Source: JAZKFT01 sp043760535 (GTDB lineage: Bacteria; Bacteroidota; Bacteroidia; Chitinophagales; Chitinophagaceae). Taken from it: a DNA stretch of 37,770 nucleotides. Made by a program: the position numbers and the translations under genes. The notes under the pieces were generated by a model. That model saw nothing but the letters and a program-made list of their open reading frames with translations, did no database searches and had not been told where the DNA came from. Where the stretch lies: positions 1 through 37,770 of the forward strand of contig JAYUOV010000163.1 of NCBI GenBank assembly GCA_043760535.1, written 5' to 3'. Shown here piece after piece: positions 1 through 7,664 of this stretch (the first letter of the stretch is position 1; every line of letters starts with the position of its first letter).

Positions 1-924
1 ACAAGCAATTTAAAAACCATTGAGAAAATAGATCAGTTTAGTGCGTTTATAGCCAAAGACAGCTCTTTTGCACGGCCTATCAGTTTGGTAGAAGGCTTAA
101 AATTTGCAAAGCAGGCTTATTACGATGGCGACAGTACCCAATACGTGGTACCCAACGAGTTCGACATGGCTTTTCTATCGCCTTACCTAAAAATGAAAGG
201 CAGCGGAAATGAAAACAGCTTTTCTAAAATGGTGAAAACCTTTATGGACAGCACCCGCCAAAAAGCCCGTATTAGTTTAAGCATGGCCGATATTGGCACC
301 GTGGCATTACCTAAAATGCTGGATTCGCTAAAGAAAAAGTCGGACGAAATATTTGGCGATACCAGCAAGTACAAAGTACAGTTTACTGGCAGTTCCATCA
401 CTTATTTAGAAGGCAGCCGCTTTATAATACAGGGTTTAAAGGAAAGTATTCTCTGGGCTTTTTTGCTGATTGCGTTGTGTATGCTGGTGCTGTTTAAGTC
501 GGCCCGAATCTTAATTTGTTCTTTAATCCCCAACCTTATCCCGCTGGTGGTCACGGCCGGGCTTATGGGTTGGATGGGTGTGCCGTTAAAGCCTTCTACC
601 GTTATTGTATTTAGTATAGCGCTGGGTATAGCCATAGATATCACCATCCGGTTTTTGGTAAATTATAAGCAGGAGCTGGCAGCCCATCATGGTAATGTTA
701 CTGCCACTACTGTTTCCACCATCCGCCATACGGGCATCAGCATTATATATACCTCGCTGGTACTGGTGGCCGGTTTTGTAATTTTTGTTTTTAGCAGCTT
801 TGGCGGCACCATGGCATTGGGTTGGCTCACATCATTTACACTGCTGATAGCCACTTTTACCAACCTGGTATTTTTACCCGTAATGCTTATAGCACTTATG
901 GGGAATGTAAAAAGTAAAAAGTAA
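1..924 (+). CDS. RND/MMPL-family exporter, C-terminal part (5' cut by window edge)
   Basis: The reading frame is open from the first base, so this is the 3' end of a longer gene; the TTG at 85 is not a real start. After a soluble stretch of about 145 residues there is a block of hydrophobic segments, beginning near ESILWAFLLIALCMLVLF and including LIPNLIPLVVTAGLMGW and STVIVFSIALGIAIDITIRF. This is the second membrane half of RND/MMPL transporters, where the small-residue-rich segment with acidic residues (here the Asp in IAIDITIRF) lies in the proton path. Proteins of this type export lipids, hopanoids or other hydrophobic compounds across the inner membrane. The substrate cannot be told from this fragment. 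The last residues (NVKSKK) are encoded by a GTAAAAA heptamer repeat running through the stop codon, so the extreme C-terminus is repeat-derived. Confidence 0.8.
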   Translation, partial: TSNLKTIEKIDQFSAFIAKDSSFARPISLVEGLKFAKQAYYDGDSTQYVVPNEFDMAFLSPYLKMKGSGNENSFSKMVKTFMDSTRQKARISLSMADIGTVALPKMLDSLKKKSDEIFGDTSKYKVQFTGSSITYLEGSRFIIQGLKESILWAFLLIALCMLVLFKSARILICSLIPNLIPLVVTAGLMGWMGVPLKPSTVIVFSIALGIAIDITIRFLVNYKQELAAHHGNVTATTVSTIRHTGISIIYTSLVLVAGFVIFVFSSFGGTMALGWLTSFTLLIATFTNLVFLPVMLIALMGNVKSKK

Positions 925-1007
925 AGAGGAGTGGCCCAATACACTTTTACTACTACCCTAAAACATTATTACAGAACTTGCAGCCTGTAAAAAGTAATTT
1001 GTAAAAT
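907..1007. repeat. GTAAAAA heptanucleotide repeats in two clusters
   Basis: Units GTAAAAA, GTAAAAA, GTAAAGA lie end to end at 907-927 across the stop codon of the exporter. GTAAAAA, GTAATTT, GTAAAAT lie at 987-1007, running into the ATG of nadE at 1006. Both clusters keep an exact 7-bp period. Confidence 0.6.
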
Positions 1008-2688
1008 GAAAATAGCCTTAGCCCAACAAAACTACCATGTAGGAAATTTTGAAAGCAATACCCAAAAAATAATCACTGCCATAGAAGCTGCAAAAGCACA
1101 GGGTGCCGACCTGATATTGTTTAGCGAACTGAGTATTTGTGGCTATCCGCCGAGAGACTTTTTAGAGTTCAATGATTTTATAGAAAAGTGTGAAGCTGCC
1201 GTAGCAGCCATTGCCGAACATGCCGATACCATTGCTGTGTTGGTGGGCGGCCCCGAAAGAAACCCCATTAAAGAAGGCAAAGACCTGTTTAACGCAGCCT
1301 ATTTTTTGTTCGATAAAAAAATACAAGCTGTGGTACACAAAACCCTGCTGCCCACTTACGATGTGTTTGATGAATACCGTTATTTTGAACCAGCCTACGA
1401 ATGGAACGTAATAGCATTTAAAGGAAAAAAACTGGCCGTAACCATTTGCGAAGACATTTGGAACCTGGGCGATAATCCGCTCTACCGCATTTGCCCCATG
1501 GATAAACTGATGGCACAGCAGCCCGACATGATGCTGAACCTCAGCGCCTCGCCTTTTGATTATACGCATGATGAAGACCGCAAGGCAACCATAAAAGCCA
1601 ATGTAACAAAATACAAACTGCCCATGTTTTATTGCAATGGTGTAGGCAGCCAAACCGAAATTGTGTTCGACGGGGCTTCACTTGTGTTTGATAAACATGC
1701 CAATCTATGTGGCCAGTTGCCACTATTCGAGGAAGCACTACAATTTTTCGATTTGAACGATGATGGCACCATCAATGGTGAAGTTATAGAACCCGCCAGC
1801 CGCATACCCAACAAAGAATTAGTGCCCATGGCATTAGATCCACAATTGAATATTGCTCAGGTGCACGACGCTATTGTGATGGGCATTAAAGATTATTTTG
1901 GTAAAATGAATTTTAAGCAGGCTATTGTGGCAAGCAGTGGCGGCATAGATAGTGCGGTTACGCTGGCACTGGCCTGCACCGCTTTGGGTGCCGAAAATGT
2001 TCGGGCTATTTTAATGCCCTCGCAATACAGTACCGACCACTCGGTAAGCGATGCCGAACTGCTGAGCCAAAACCTTGGCAACCCTTACGGCACCATTCCC
2101 ATAGCCGATATTTTCGACCAATTTTTAGCTACTTTAAAACCGTTGTTTAACGATCTGCCTTTTAATGTGGCCGAAGAAAACCTGCAAAGCCGAACCCGTG
2201 GAAACCTGGTAATGGCATTGGCCAATAAATTCAATTATATACTACTTAATACCAGCAACAAAAGCGAACTGGCCACCGGCTACGGCACACTATATGGCGA
2301 TATGGCCGGCGGCCTCGGCGTACTGGGCGACTGCTACAAATTGCAGGTGTATCAACTAGCCAAATACATAAACAGGGAGGCGGAAATCATCCCCCAAAAT
2401 ATTATTAACAAGCCACCAAGTGCCGAACTAAGACCCGGCCAAAAGGATAGCGACAGCCTGCCCGAATACGATGTGCTAGACCCTATTTTGTACCAATACA
2501 TAGAACGGCGGCAGGGGCCAAAAGAAATAAAAGCCCTGGGTTATGATCCGGCTTTGATAGACCGTATTTTAAAAATGGTAAACGTAAATGAGTACAAACG
2601 AAACCAGTTTTGCCCTATCATCCGGGTATCGCCTAAAGCATTTGGCGTAGGCCGCAGGATGCCTATTGTAGGTAAATATCTTAGCTGA
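1006..2688 (+). CDS. nadE: NAD+ synthase, glutamine-hydrolysing (two-domain)
   Basis: Makes NAD+ from deamido-NAD+ and ATP in the cytoplasm, the last step of NAD synthesis, using ammonia released from glutamine. Residues ~1-260 form a nitrilase-type glutaminase domain with the catalytic triad visible as Glu41 (FSELSICGYPP), Lys112 (VVHKTLLPTYDVFDEYRYF) and Cys148 (TICEDIWN). Residues ~285-560 form the synthetase domain, with the ATP pyrophosphatase loop SSGGIDS at 310-316 and the family stretch NTSNKSELATGYGTLYGDMAGG. The length of 560 residues is normal for the bacterial two-domain enzyme. The ATG at 1006 overlaps the last unit of a heptamer repeat, so the translation initiation region is partly repeat-derived. 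A hairpin terminator follows at 2730. Confidence 0.96.
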   Translation: MKIALAQQNYHVGNFESNTQKIITAIEAAKAQGADLILFSELSICGYPPRDFLEFNDFIEKCEAAVAAIAEHADTIAVLVGGPERNPIKEGKDLFNAAYFLFDKKIQAVVHKTLLPTYDVFDEYRYFEPAYEWNVIAFKGKKLAVTICEDIWNLGDNPLYRICPMDKLMAQQPDMMLNLSASPFDYTHDEDRKATIKANVTKYKLPMFYCNGVGSQTEIVFDGASLVFDKHANLCGQLPLFEEALQFFDLNDDGTINGEVIEPASRIPNKELVPMALDPQLNIAQVHDAIVMGIKDYFGKMNFKQAIVASSGGIDSAVTLALACTALGAENVRAILMPSQYSTDHSVSDAELLSQNLGNPYGTIPIADIFDQFLATLKPLFNDLPFNVAEENLQSRTRGNLVMALANKFNYILLNTSNKSELATGYGTLYGDMAGGLGVLGDCYKLQVYQLAKYINREAEIIPQNIINKPPSAELRPGQKDSDSLPEYDVLDPILYQYIERRQGPKEIKALGYDPALIDRILKMVNVNEYKRNQFCPIIRVSPKAFGVGRRMPIVGKYLS

Positions 2689-2729
2689 TACACCCATTTA
2701 TGTTGCATCCAATTGTTTTATCATTTATC

Positions 2730-2763
2730 TAAAGCAAAACTGCTTTACTTTTATTTTTTTTTG
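2730..2763 (+). terminator. Rho-independent terminator after nadE
   Basis: Stem TAAAGCA / TGCTTTA with loop AAAC (2730-2747), followed by a T-rich tail to 2763. It lies about 40 bases after the nadE stop. Confidence 0.6.
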
Positions 2764-2770
2764 GGACAAG

Positions 2771-2827
2771 CTGTATAGCCCTGATTGGGCAACATTGGCG
2801 ACGCTCCGTTCATCTATGTACTACTAT
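2771..2827 (-). repeat. Dispersed intergenic repeat, partial copy in inverted orientation
   Basis: On the minus strand this stretch contains GAACGGA, then CGCCAATGTTGCC and AATCAGG. The same blocks occur in order at about 26110-26185 and, with small changes, at about 32186-32262. It lies directly upstream of the probable rnpA start, so the open frame extending upstream of 2827 is repeat rather than gene. Confidence 0.45.
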
Positions 2828-3366
2828 TGAGCACCGCAAATAATATAAATACCCGTTACACCTTTCCCAAGGCCGAGCACCTCAAAAGCCGCAAAGCCAT
2901 TGAGCAACTGTTTAAAACAGGCAAGTCGTTTTTTGTACGGCCTTATAAAGTTTTTTATCAGATGGTGGGGGAGAATAGTCAACCGTCAACTGTCATTAGT
3001 CAACCGTCAACCGTCAATGGTCAACCGCAATTAGATTACGACAGCCTTGCACCAGATTTGCAAACTGCCAACTACTGCCCACTGCCAACTGCCAACTGCA
3101 GTCCACTGCCAACTGTTCCACTCCAGGCTGGCTTCGCCGTTTCTACCAGAAATTTTAAACATGCCGTGGACCGGAATCGTGTAAAACGCATTGGCCGTGA
3201 AGCGTACCGGCTTAACAAACAAACGCTGATGGATTCGCTAACAGAAAAAAAAATCCAGCTTCAGGTATTCTTTGTATATGCTGATAAAACATTGCCCAAC
3301 TTTACCGAAGCCGAAGCTAAAATGAAGCTGTGCCTGGAAAAACTTTTAGCCATCACTTGCAAATAA
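2827..3366 (+). CDS. rnpA: Ribonuclease P protein component with an in-frame heptamer-repeat insertion
   Basis: Protein subunit of RNase P, which helps the catalytic RNA trim the 5' end of pre-tRNAs. Family features are the N-terminal block RYTFPKAEHLKSRKAIEQLF, the following strand FFVRPYKVFYQMV, and the RNR signature in AVDRNRVKRIGREAYRL, followed by a C-terminal strand. Between FYQMV and LQAGFAVSTRNF there is an extra segment of about 50 residues, rich in Gln, Pro, Ser, Thr and Asn. It is encoded by two runs of 7-bp repeats (2978-3026 and ~3063-3117). Without it the protein would be ~125-130 residues, the normal size. No ATG is in frame near the conserved N-terminus. I chose TTG at 2827 because further upstream the frame runs through a dispersed repeat; TTG at 2785 is the only longer option. 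yidD follows after 48 bases, the usual order. Confidence 0.9.
   Translation: MSTANNINTRYTFPKAEHLKSRKAIEQLFKTGKSFFVRPYKVFYQMVGENSQPSTVISQPSTVNGQPQLDYDSLAPDLQTANYCPLPTANCSPLPTVPLQAGFAVSTRNFKHAVDRNRVKRIGREAYRLNKQTLMDSLTEKKIQLQVFFVYADKTLPNFTEAEAKMKLCLEKLLAITCK
2978..3117 (+). repeat. Heptanucleotide repeat tracts inside rnpA
   Basis: Seven consecutive 7-bp units lie at 2978-3026: GTCAACC, GTCAACT, GTCATTA, GTCAACC, GTCAACC, GTCAATG, GTCAACC. After about 40 bases a second family based on GCCAACT / AACTGCC runs from about 3063 to 3117 with interruptions. Because 7 is not a multiple of 3, the units are read in successive frames, and the whole block still leaves the rnpA frame open. Confidence 0.85.
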
Positions 3367-3414
3367 TACCTCTATTGTTAATCCCAGTAATCCCTCAAAT
3401 CAAGGTTCAGACCA

Positions 3415-3693
3415 ATGAAGCAATGTTGTAATGACGCCCCGCCCCAAACCAAAGAACGAAAGCCAAACGTGCTGCTAGCGGTGCTGTCTTTTCCATTTGT
3501 TGCCATTATTAAAATCTATCAGTGGGTTATTTCGCCCCTGCTTGGGCCCAGGTGCAGGTACACGCCCACCTGCAGCCAGTACGCTCTTGTAGCATTTAAA
3601 AAATATGGGCCCATAAAAGGGTTTTGGCTGGCCCTAAAACGCATTGCAAGCTGTAACCCCTGGGGTGGTAGCGGCTACGATCCGGTTCCTTGA
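3415..3693 (+). CDS. yidD: Membrane protein insertion efficiency factor
   Basis: YidD-family protein of 92 residues, attached to the inner face of the membrane by an amphipathic N-terminal region and supporting YidC-dependent membrane protein insertion. The whole family signature is present: the hydrophobic PFVAIIKIYQWVISPLLGP, then CRYTPTCSQYALVAFKKYG, then the C-terminal IASCNPWGGSGYDPVP. The extra N-terminal Cys-rich stretch (MKQCCNDAPP) is short and variable in this family. It follows rnpA by 48 bases in the classic rnpA-yidD order, so the two are probably co-transcribed. Confidence 0.95.
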   Translation: MKQCCNDAPPQTKERKPNVLLAVLSFPFVAIIKIYQWVISPLLGPRCRYTPTCSQYALVAFKKYGPIKGFWLALKRIASCNPWGGSGYDPVP

Positions 3694-3698
3694 TCTAT

Positions 3699-3727
3699 AG
3701 TCATTAGTCATTTGGTCAATAGTCATT
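3699..3727 (+). repeat. AGTCATT heptanucleotide repeat
   Basis: AGTCATT at 3699 and 3706, then an 8-base imperfect unit, then AGTCATT at 3721. It lies just after the yidD stop. The same unit occurs in reverse complement near 30234-30247, and related units lie inside rnpA. Confidence 0.6.
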
Positions 3728-3795
3728 TACCTATGCCCAATTGGGCCGTAAAAAACGTTGGCAATTTTTGCTGAACCATTTACTATTTTGCAAGC

Positions 3796-4572
3796 ATGGC
3801 AGCTACACCCATTCTTAAAAAAATATGGCGGATTACTAAAAAAGTATTCATCTGGCTCTTTATTGGCCATTTGGTGTACATCTTATATATCTGGGTTTTT
3901 GACCCGCCCATTACCATTACCCAGATAGGCAGCCTCGTTAGCGGCCATGGCCTTAAAAGAGATTATGTAAGCTTGGCCGAGATTAGCCCAAACGTAAGAC
4001 TGGCCGTAATAGCCAGCGAAGACCAGTTGTTTATGGAGCACGAAGGGATAGACTGGGAAAGCATGGAAAAAGCCTACGAATACAACAAAACCCACAAGCG
4101 GAAACGTGGTGGCAGCACCATTAGCCAGCAAGTGGCTAAAAACGTTTTTTTATGGCAGCACGGAAGCTATTTTCGTAAAGGGCTAGAGGTGTATTTTACA
4201 TTTATTATAGAAAAATTATACAGCAAACGGCGCATTATGGAGCTGTACCTGAACATAAGCGAAATGGGCGATGGCATTTTTGGGATAGAAGCAGCAGCCC
4301 AACATCATTTTAATAAAAAAGCCAAAGACCTTACCCGCCCCGAAGCTGCCATGATAGCCGCCTGCCTGCCCAACCCAAAACTGTACACCGTAAAACCCAT
4401 GAGCAAACAAGTGGCCCGCCGCTACCCATGGATTTTACGACAAATGAACAACTTTGATGAGAATGGCGATATAAAGGAAGTATTGAGCATTGAACCAATA
4501 ACGCCTACAAAAGAAACACCCAAAGAGGAAACCAAAAAAGAGATAAAAAAGGTAAATAAAAGAAAAAATTAG
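3796..4572 (+). CDS. mtgA: Monofunctional biosynthetic peptidoglycan transglycosylase
   Basis: GT51 glycosyltransferase that polymerises lipid II into glycan strands at the outer face of the inner membrane. Residues ~13-34 (KKVFIWLFIGHLVYILYIWVF) form a single membrane anchor. The glycosyltransferase motifs follow: AVIASEDQLFMEHEGID with the catalytic Glu75, the motif KRGGSTISQQVAKNVFL, and RRIMELYLNISEMGDGIFGIEAAAQ with the second Glu at 149, then RPEAAMIAACLPNPKLY. There is no transpeptidase domain, and the 258 residues match MtgA rather than a bifunctional PBP. The C-terminal ~25 residues are Lys/Glu/Thr-rich and probably disordered. The ATG at 3796 gives a complete N-terminus just ahead of the anchor. 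Confidence 0.95.
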   Translation: MAATPILKKIWRITKKVFIWLFIGHLVYILYIWVFDPPITITQIGSLVSGHGLKRDYVSLAEISPNVRLAVIASEDQLFMEHEGIDWESMEKAYEYNKTHKRKRGGSTISQQVAKNVFLWQHGSYFRKGLEVYFTFIIEKLYSKRRIMELYLNISEMGDGIFGIEAAAQHHFNKKAKDLTRPEAAMIAACLPNPKLYTVKPMSKQVARRYPWILRQMNNFDENGDIKEVLSIEPITPTKETPKEETKKEIKKVNKRKN

Positions 4573-4588
4573 CAGGGTTAAGCCCTGC
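4572..4588. terminator. Hairpin at the end of mtgA
   Basis: GCAGGG / CCCTGC with a five-base loop, starting at the last base of the mtgA stop codon. There is no T run after it, so it may be a weak or factor-assisted terminator, or an mRNA 3' end stabiliser. Confidence 0.3.
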
Positions 4589-4689
4589 CATGGAAGCTGC
4601 CAAATAAACGTAGGAATGCCTAATAGCAAAACTGAAAGATGGTAAAGAAATGAACTGATTTTTTAAAACAACACTATAAACTTTATAAC

Positions 4690-5157
4690 ATGCAATCTAA
4701 AGCAACCACTGTAGATGAATACATAAAAGAACTACCGCCAGACAGGCAAGAAGCAATAATACAACTTCGAAAAGAATTTAAGAAAAACCTCCCCAAAGGT
4801 TTTGAAGAACAAATGAGCTATGGCATGATTGGTTATGTAGTGCCTCATTCCATTTACCCACCAGGATACCATTGTGCACCCGAACTGCCATTACCATTTT
4901 TAAATATTGCTTCGCAAAAAAACTTTATAGCTGTGTACCACATGGGTGTGTATGCACAGCCCGAATTGTACCAATGGTTTGTTACCGAGTATCCCAATCA
5001 AACCAAAGCAAAACTAGATATGGGCAAAAGTTGCATCCGTTTTAAAAAGCCGGAACTAATACCGTTTAAACTGTTTGGCGAACTGGCTAATAAAATAACA
5101 CCCCAGCAATGGATAGAAATTTATGAGCACAATTATAAAAACGGAAAGACTAAATAA
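4690..5157 (+). CDS. DUF1801 (YdhG-like) domain protein
   Basis: A 155-residue cytoplasmic protein of the DUF1801 family. Typical features are the N-terminal helix VDEYIKELPPDRQEAIIQLR, the block EEQMSYGMIGYVVPHSIYP, the strand FLNIASQKNFIAVYHMGVY, and the late motif KLDMGKSCIRFKKPELIPFKLFGELANKI. This family has the frataxin-like YdhG fold and no established biochemical role in most bacteria, so no function is assigned. There is no signal peptide or membrane segment. It stands alone between mtgA and a pseudogene. Confidence 0.85.
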   Translation: MQSKATTVDEYIKELPPDRQEAIIQLRKEFKKNLPKGFEEQMSYGMIGYVVPHSIYPPGYHCAPELPLPFLNIASQKNFIAVYHMGVYAQPELYQWFVTEYPNQTKAKLDMGKSCIRFKKPELIPFKLFGELANKITPQQWIEIYEHNYKNGKTK

Positions 5158-5164
5158 CAATTGC

Positions 5165-5681
5165 ATTTTCAATAATCGCTAACCTAGCATCGGCTGTAGG
5201 ATTCTAGCTTTTAATATGATTGCCAATAAAAATTTAGAAACTGCGGGCATTGAATATTTACCACCGATGGATGTACTCGAATAAAGCGATATCATATCTT
5301 TCCATAGCCCTTTAACAGCCCAAACAAAGCACCTTATTAATACCGATACTTTAGGCATGATGAAATACAGTGATATACTAATTAACACTAGCCGTGGTGC
5401 ATTAATAGGTACCAAAACAGCCATTGCGGCTTTAAAAACCGGCAAGCTTGGTAACCTTGGTATAGGTGTATACGAGCAGTAAGAAAAACGCTTCTTCCAC
5501 CACCTGAGTGAGAATATAATTGAAGGCAATGTAATCTCAAGACTGATGATTTTTCCTAATGTTTTAATAACAGCCCATCAGGGTTTTTTAACCGAAGATG
5601 CCCTTAACACAAATTGCATTGATAACCCTGCAAAATGTAAGCGATGTTGAAGCCGATAAACAATTAGTAAATGTGGTGTAA
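5165..5681 (+). pseudogene. ldhA: D-lactate dehydrogenase (2-hydroxyacid dehydrogenase) remnant
   Basis: On the plus strand the broken frames encode recognisable D-lactate dehydrogenase sequence: GCRILAFN, then ETAGIEYLPPMDVLE, a TAA stop, then SDIISFHSPLTAQTKHLIN and ILINTSRGALIGTKTAIAAL, then GIGVYEQ, a TAA stop, then FPNVLITAHQGFLTEDAL. After a frameshift near 5610 the tail ITLQNVSDVEADKQLVN appears, ending at 5681. The N-terminal catalytic region and most of the Rossmann glycine motif are missing at the 5' end. In the active family the stretch SRGALI lies in the NAD-binding domain, and the His in AHQGF corresponds to the catalytic base region. Two in-frame stops, a 5' truncation and at least one frameshift make this a dead gene. 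Confidence 0.85.
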
Positions 5682-5699
5682 CTTTTTAACTAAAGCCTT

Positions 5700-6989
5700 T
5701 TACACCACCACCATTTCATAAAAATATTCAGGCACTAAATACTTGTTTGCCAAAGCCTGTAATTCTTCGGCAGTAACGGTTTTTATGTTGTTAATGGCAC
5801 TGTAGAAGTAGCTTTCGTCGGTTCCGTTAAGTATATAGTTTTTCCAGCGGCCAATGATTTGAAAAGGGCCGTCTAGATCGCCGAGGATGGAGCCAATCAT
5901 AAAGTTTTTTACCAGTAGCAGCTCTTCTTCGTCCACTAATTCTTCTCTCAAAATTTGCATTTCGTAGTAGGTTTCTTTAATGGTAGCAGCACATACATCT
6001 CGGCCGGCTTCGGTGCTTACCATCCAAGCACTTTGCTCTATATGGTTTTGAAAATAGCTGTGTATGCCATACGTGTAGCCCTTGTCTTCACGGATATTGT
6101 TCATAAGGCGGCTGCCAAAAAAGCCACCGAAAAGGCTATTTAAAACGCCCATTTTTTGAAAATCCGGATGATGCCTATTGGGGAAATTTCGGGCAATGCG
6201 AATGGCACCCTGAACACCTTTTTCGTCATTTACAATTTCAGATGTACGATGTACGATTTGCTGATTTGGGAAAATTTGCTCTTTTACTGCCACTGGTTTA
6301 AATGTGGTGAGGTTTAGCTTGCCAAAATGCTGGTTTAGTAGTGGTAAAAAATCTGCCGGCAATTTGCCGGCGGCAAAAATGATGCAGCGCCCATTTACAT
6401 AAAATTGGTTGTAAAAAGCTACAAGCTGTTCCCTACTTAATGCATCAAAATCCTGCATGTGTGTGTACTTGCCATAGGGGTGGTTTTCGCCGTAGAGTTT
6501 GGCATCTATCAGGCGGTTAGCCACAAAGTCGCACTTCTGTAAACTTATAGATAATTTTTGCTTGCTGTTCTGTTTAAAAATGTTCAGTTCATCTTCGAAA
6601 AAAGTAGCGTTGGTAAGCATTTCTGCTATTTCGGGCAGTAAAATATGTAGGTTTTTACTAAGTGTATGCAGGCTAATGGTAGCAGTTTCATTGCTACAAG
6701 CACGGTTTAAAAAGCTGCCGTAAAATTCAAAATGCTCGTTGAACTCAAAGGCTGTTTTGGTAGTAGTTCCGTTTTTTAAAAGATGGTTGGTGGCGGCTGC
6801 TACAATGTTTTGTGTTTCGTAACTGTTGCCTGCGGCAAATACCAGTTCTAGCTGCATTACCGCCTCTTCTCCACCGGTTATAGTATAAACTTCTACGCCA
6901 TTATCCAGCGTAAATTTTTCGTATGGTTTCAGTTTTAGGTTAAAGTCTATAGCGTTTTTTATTGGGGGGGCAATGGTACGGTTTAGCAT
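5700..6989 (-). CDS. M16-family peptidase-like protein, inactive-type subunit
   Basis: M16 (insulinase/processing-peptidase) family, 429 residues, with the two-lobe layout of one M16 half-pair. In active members an HxxEH zinc motif sits about 65 residues in. Here the aligned stretch reads AATNH (65-69), keeping only the last His, so zinc and the catalytic Glu are lost. The C-terminal lobe keeps the substrate-binding Arg-Tyr pattern in LFGGFFGSRLMNNIREDKGYTYGIHSYF. It therefore looks like the non-catalytic partner subunit. In Bacteroidota such genes usually sit next to an active M16 gene, but none is adjacent: the region upstream of its start holds no gene. No signal peptide is evident, so it may be cytoplasmic, or the N-terminus may be incomplete. 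Its job is inferred only from the family. Confidence 0.85.
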   Translation of the reverse strand: MLNRTIAPPIKNAIDFNLKLKPYEKFTLDNGVEVYTITGGEEAVMQLELVFAAGNSYETQNIVAAATNHLLKNGTTTKTAFEFNEHFEFYGSFLNRACSNETATISLHTLSKNLHILLPEIAEMLTNATFFEDELNIFKQNSKQKLSISLQKCDFVANRLIDAKLYGENHPYGKYTHMQDFDALSREQLVAFYNQFYVNGRCIIFAAGKLPADFLPLLNQHFGKLNLTTFKPVAVKEQIFPNQQIVHRTSEIVNDEKGVQGAIRIARNFPNRHHPDFQKMGVLNSLFGGFFGSRLMNNIREDKGYTYGIHSYFQNHIEQSAWMVSTEAGRDVCAATIKETYYEMQILREELVDEEELLLVKNFMIGSILGDLDGPFQIIGRWKNYILNGTDESYFYSAINNIKTVTAEELQALANKYLVPEYFYEMVVV

Positions 6990-7361
6990 GGTTTTATTTT
7001 TCTATTACGCCTAATAAAGGCTTGTTTGTAAGGTTAAGATATTGTGAGCTTGCAGCTCAAATAAAAGCGGTTTTAAGTTTATGTTACACACAAACTGCCT
7101 TTGGGCAGCATGTTTCTGTTTTACACATTACATTACTATTAGTTTTTTTGCATTACAGGTTACATTTTTATTAAACTAAAAGTAAAATTATGGTAAATCG
7201 ATTCAATTTCGAATTGCAAATGGAACTGGATGCATACATCAAGAGCATCAACCCTGGAAGTGTTTTTCTGAACAAGAAGCAGTGATGCCTGTAACTGATC
7301 AGCGGAAAGTTGAGCGAAGCGCCCAAATACTTTCGTAACATGGGGTTAAACAAATTGTACA
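6990..7361. other. Gene-poor stretch between the M16 gene and ureA
   Basis: No recognisable gene. Small inverted repeats lie at 7045-7059 (TGAGCT/AGCTCA) and about 7095-7110 (CTGCC/GGGCAG). A 31-residue plus-strand ORF runs 7190-7285 (MVNRFNFELQMELDAYIK...), with no family I recognise. The stretch directly downstream of the ureA stop, where ureB would be expected, shows no convincing ureB sequence in any frame. Confidence 0.4.
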
Positions 7362-7664
7362 TCAGCGGATTGGATCATGTACCGTTACCAGCTTTGTGCC
7401 ATCTGGAAAAGTGGCCTCTATCTGAATTTCATGAATCATTTCGGCGATGCCTTCCATCACATCGTTTCGGTTTAAAATGGTGGCGCCATACTGCATTAGT
7501 TGGGCTACGGATTTGCCATCCCTCGCCGCCTCCTGCAGGTGGCTGCTGATAAGGGCAATGGCTTCGGGATAATTTAGTTTTAAGCCCCGCGCCTTTCTTT
7601 TTTCTGCCAGCTCACCTGCTAAAAAAAGTAATAATTTTTCCGACTCTCTGGGCGTTAAATGCAT
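7362..7664 (-). CDS. ureA: Urease subunit gamma, orphan
   Basis: Complete 100-residue urease gamma subunit: MHLTPRESEKLLLFLAGEL at the start, the conserved RGLKLNYPEAIALISSHLQEAARDGKSVAQLM block, NRNDVMEGIAEMIHEIQIEATFPDGTKLVTVHDPI at the end. Urease hydrolyses urea to ammonia and CO2 in the cytoplasm and needs the beta and alpha subunits plus UreD/E/F/G. None of these is in the window. The usual next gene, ureB, is absent immediately after the stop at 7362. The frame is intact and the family signature unspoiled, so either the loss of its partners is recent or they are encoded elsewhere. Confidence 0.92.
   Translation of the reverse strand: MHLTPRESEKLLLFLAGELAEKRKARGLKLNYPEAIALISSHLQEAARDGKSVAQLMQYGATILNRNDVMEGIAEMIHEIQIEATFPDGTKLVTVHDPIR

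Noticed and set aside
1162..1653. 163-codon minus-strand open frame
   Set aside because: Lies inside nadE, whose catalytic residues are conserved on the other strand.
2785..2826. Longer rnpA start at TTG 2785
   Set aside because: The extra 14 codons lie within a dispersed intergenic repeat and precede the conserved RnpA N-terminus.
2978..3117. CRISPR array
   Set aside because: Units are 7 bp, contiguous and without spacers; no cas genes are present.
7190..7361. ureB remnant downstream of ureA
   Set aside because: No frame gives the conserved HFHFFEVN or RFEPG blocks of urease beta; similarity is only chance-level.
7310..7549. 79-codon plus-strand open frame across the ureA gene
   Set aside because: Antisense to urease gamma, which has clear family conservation.
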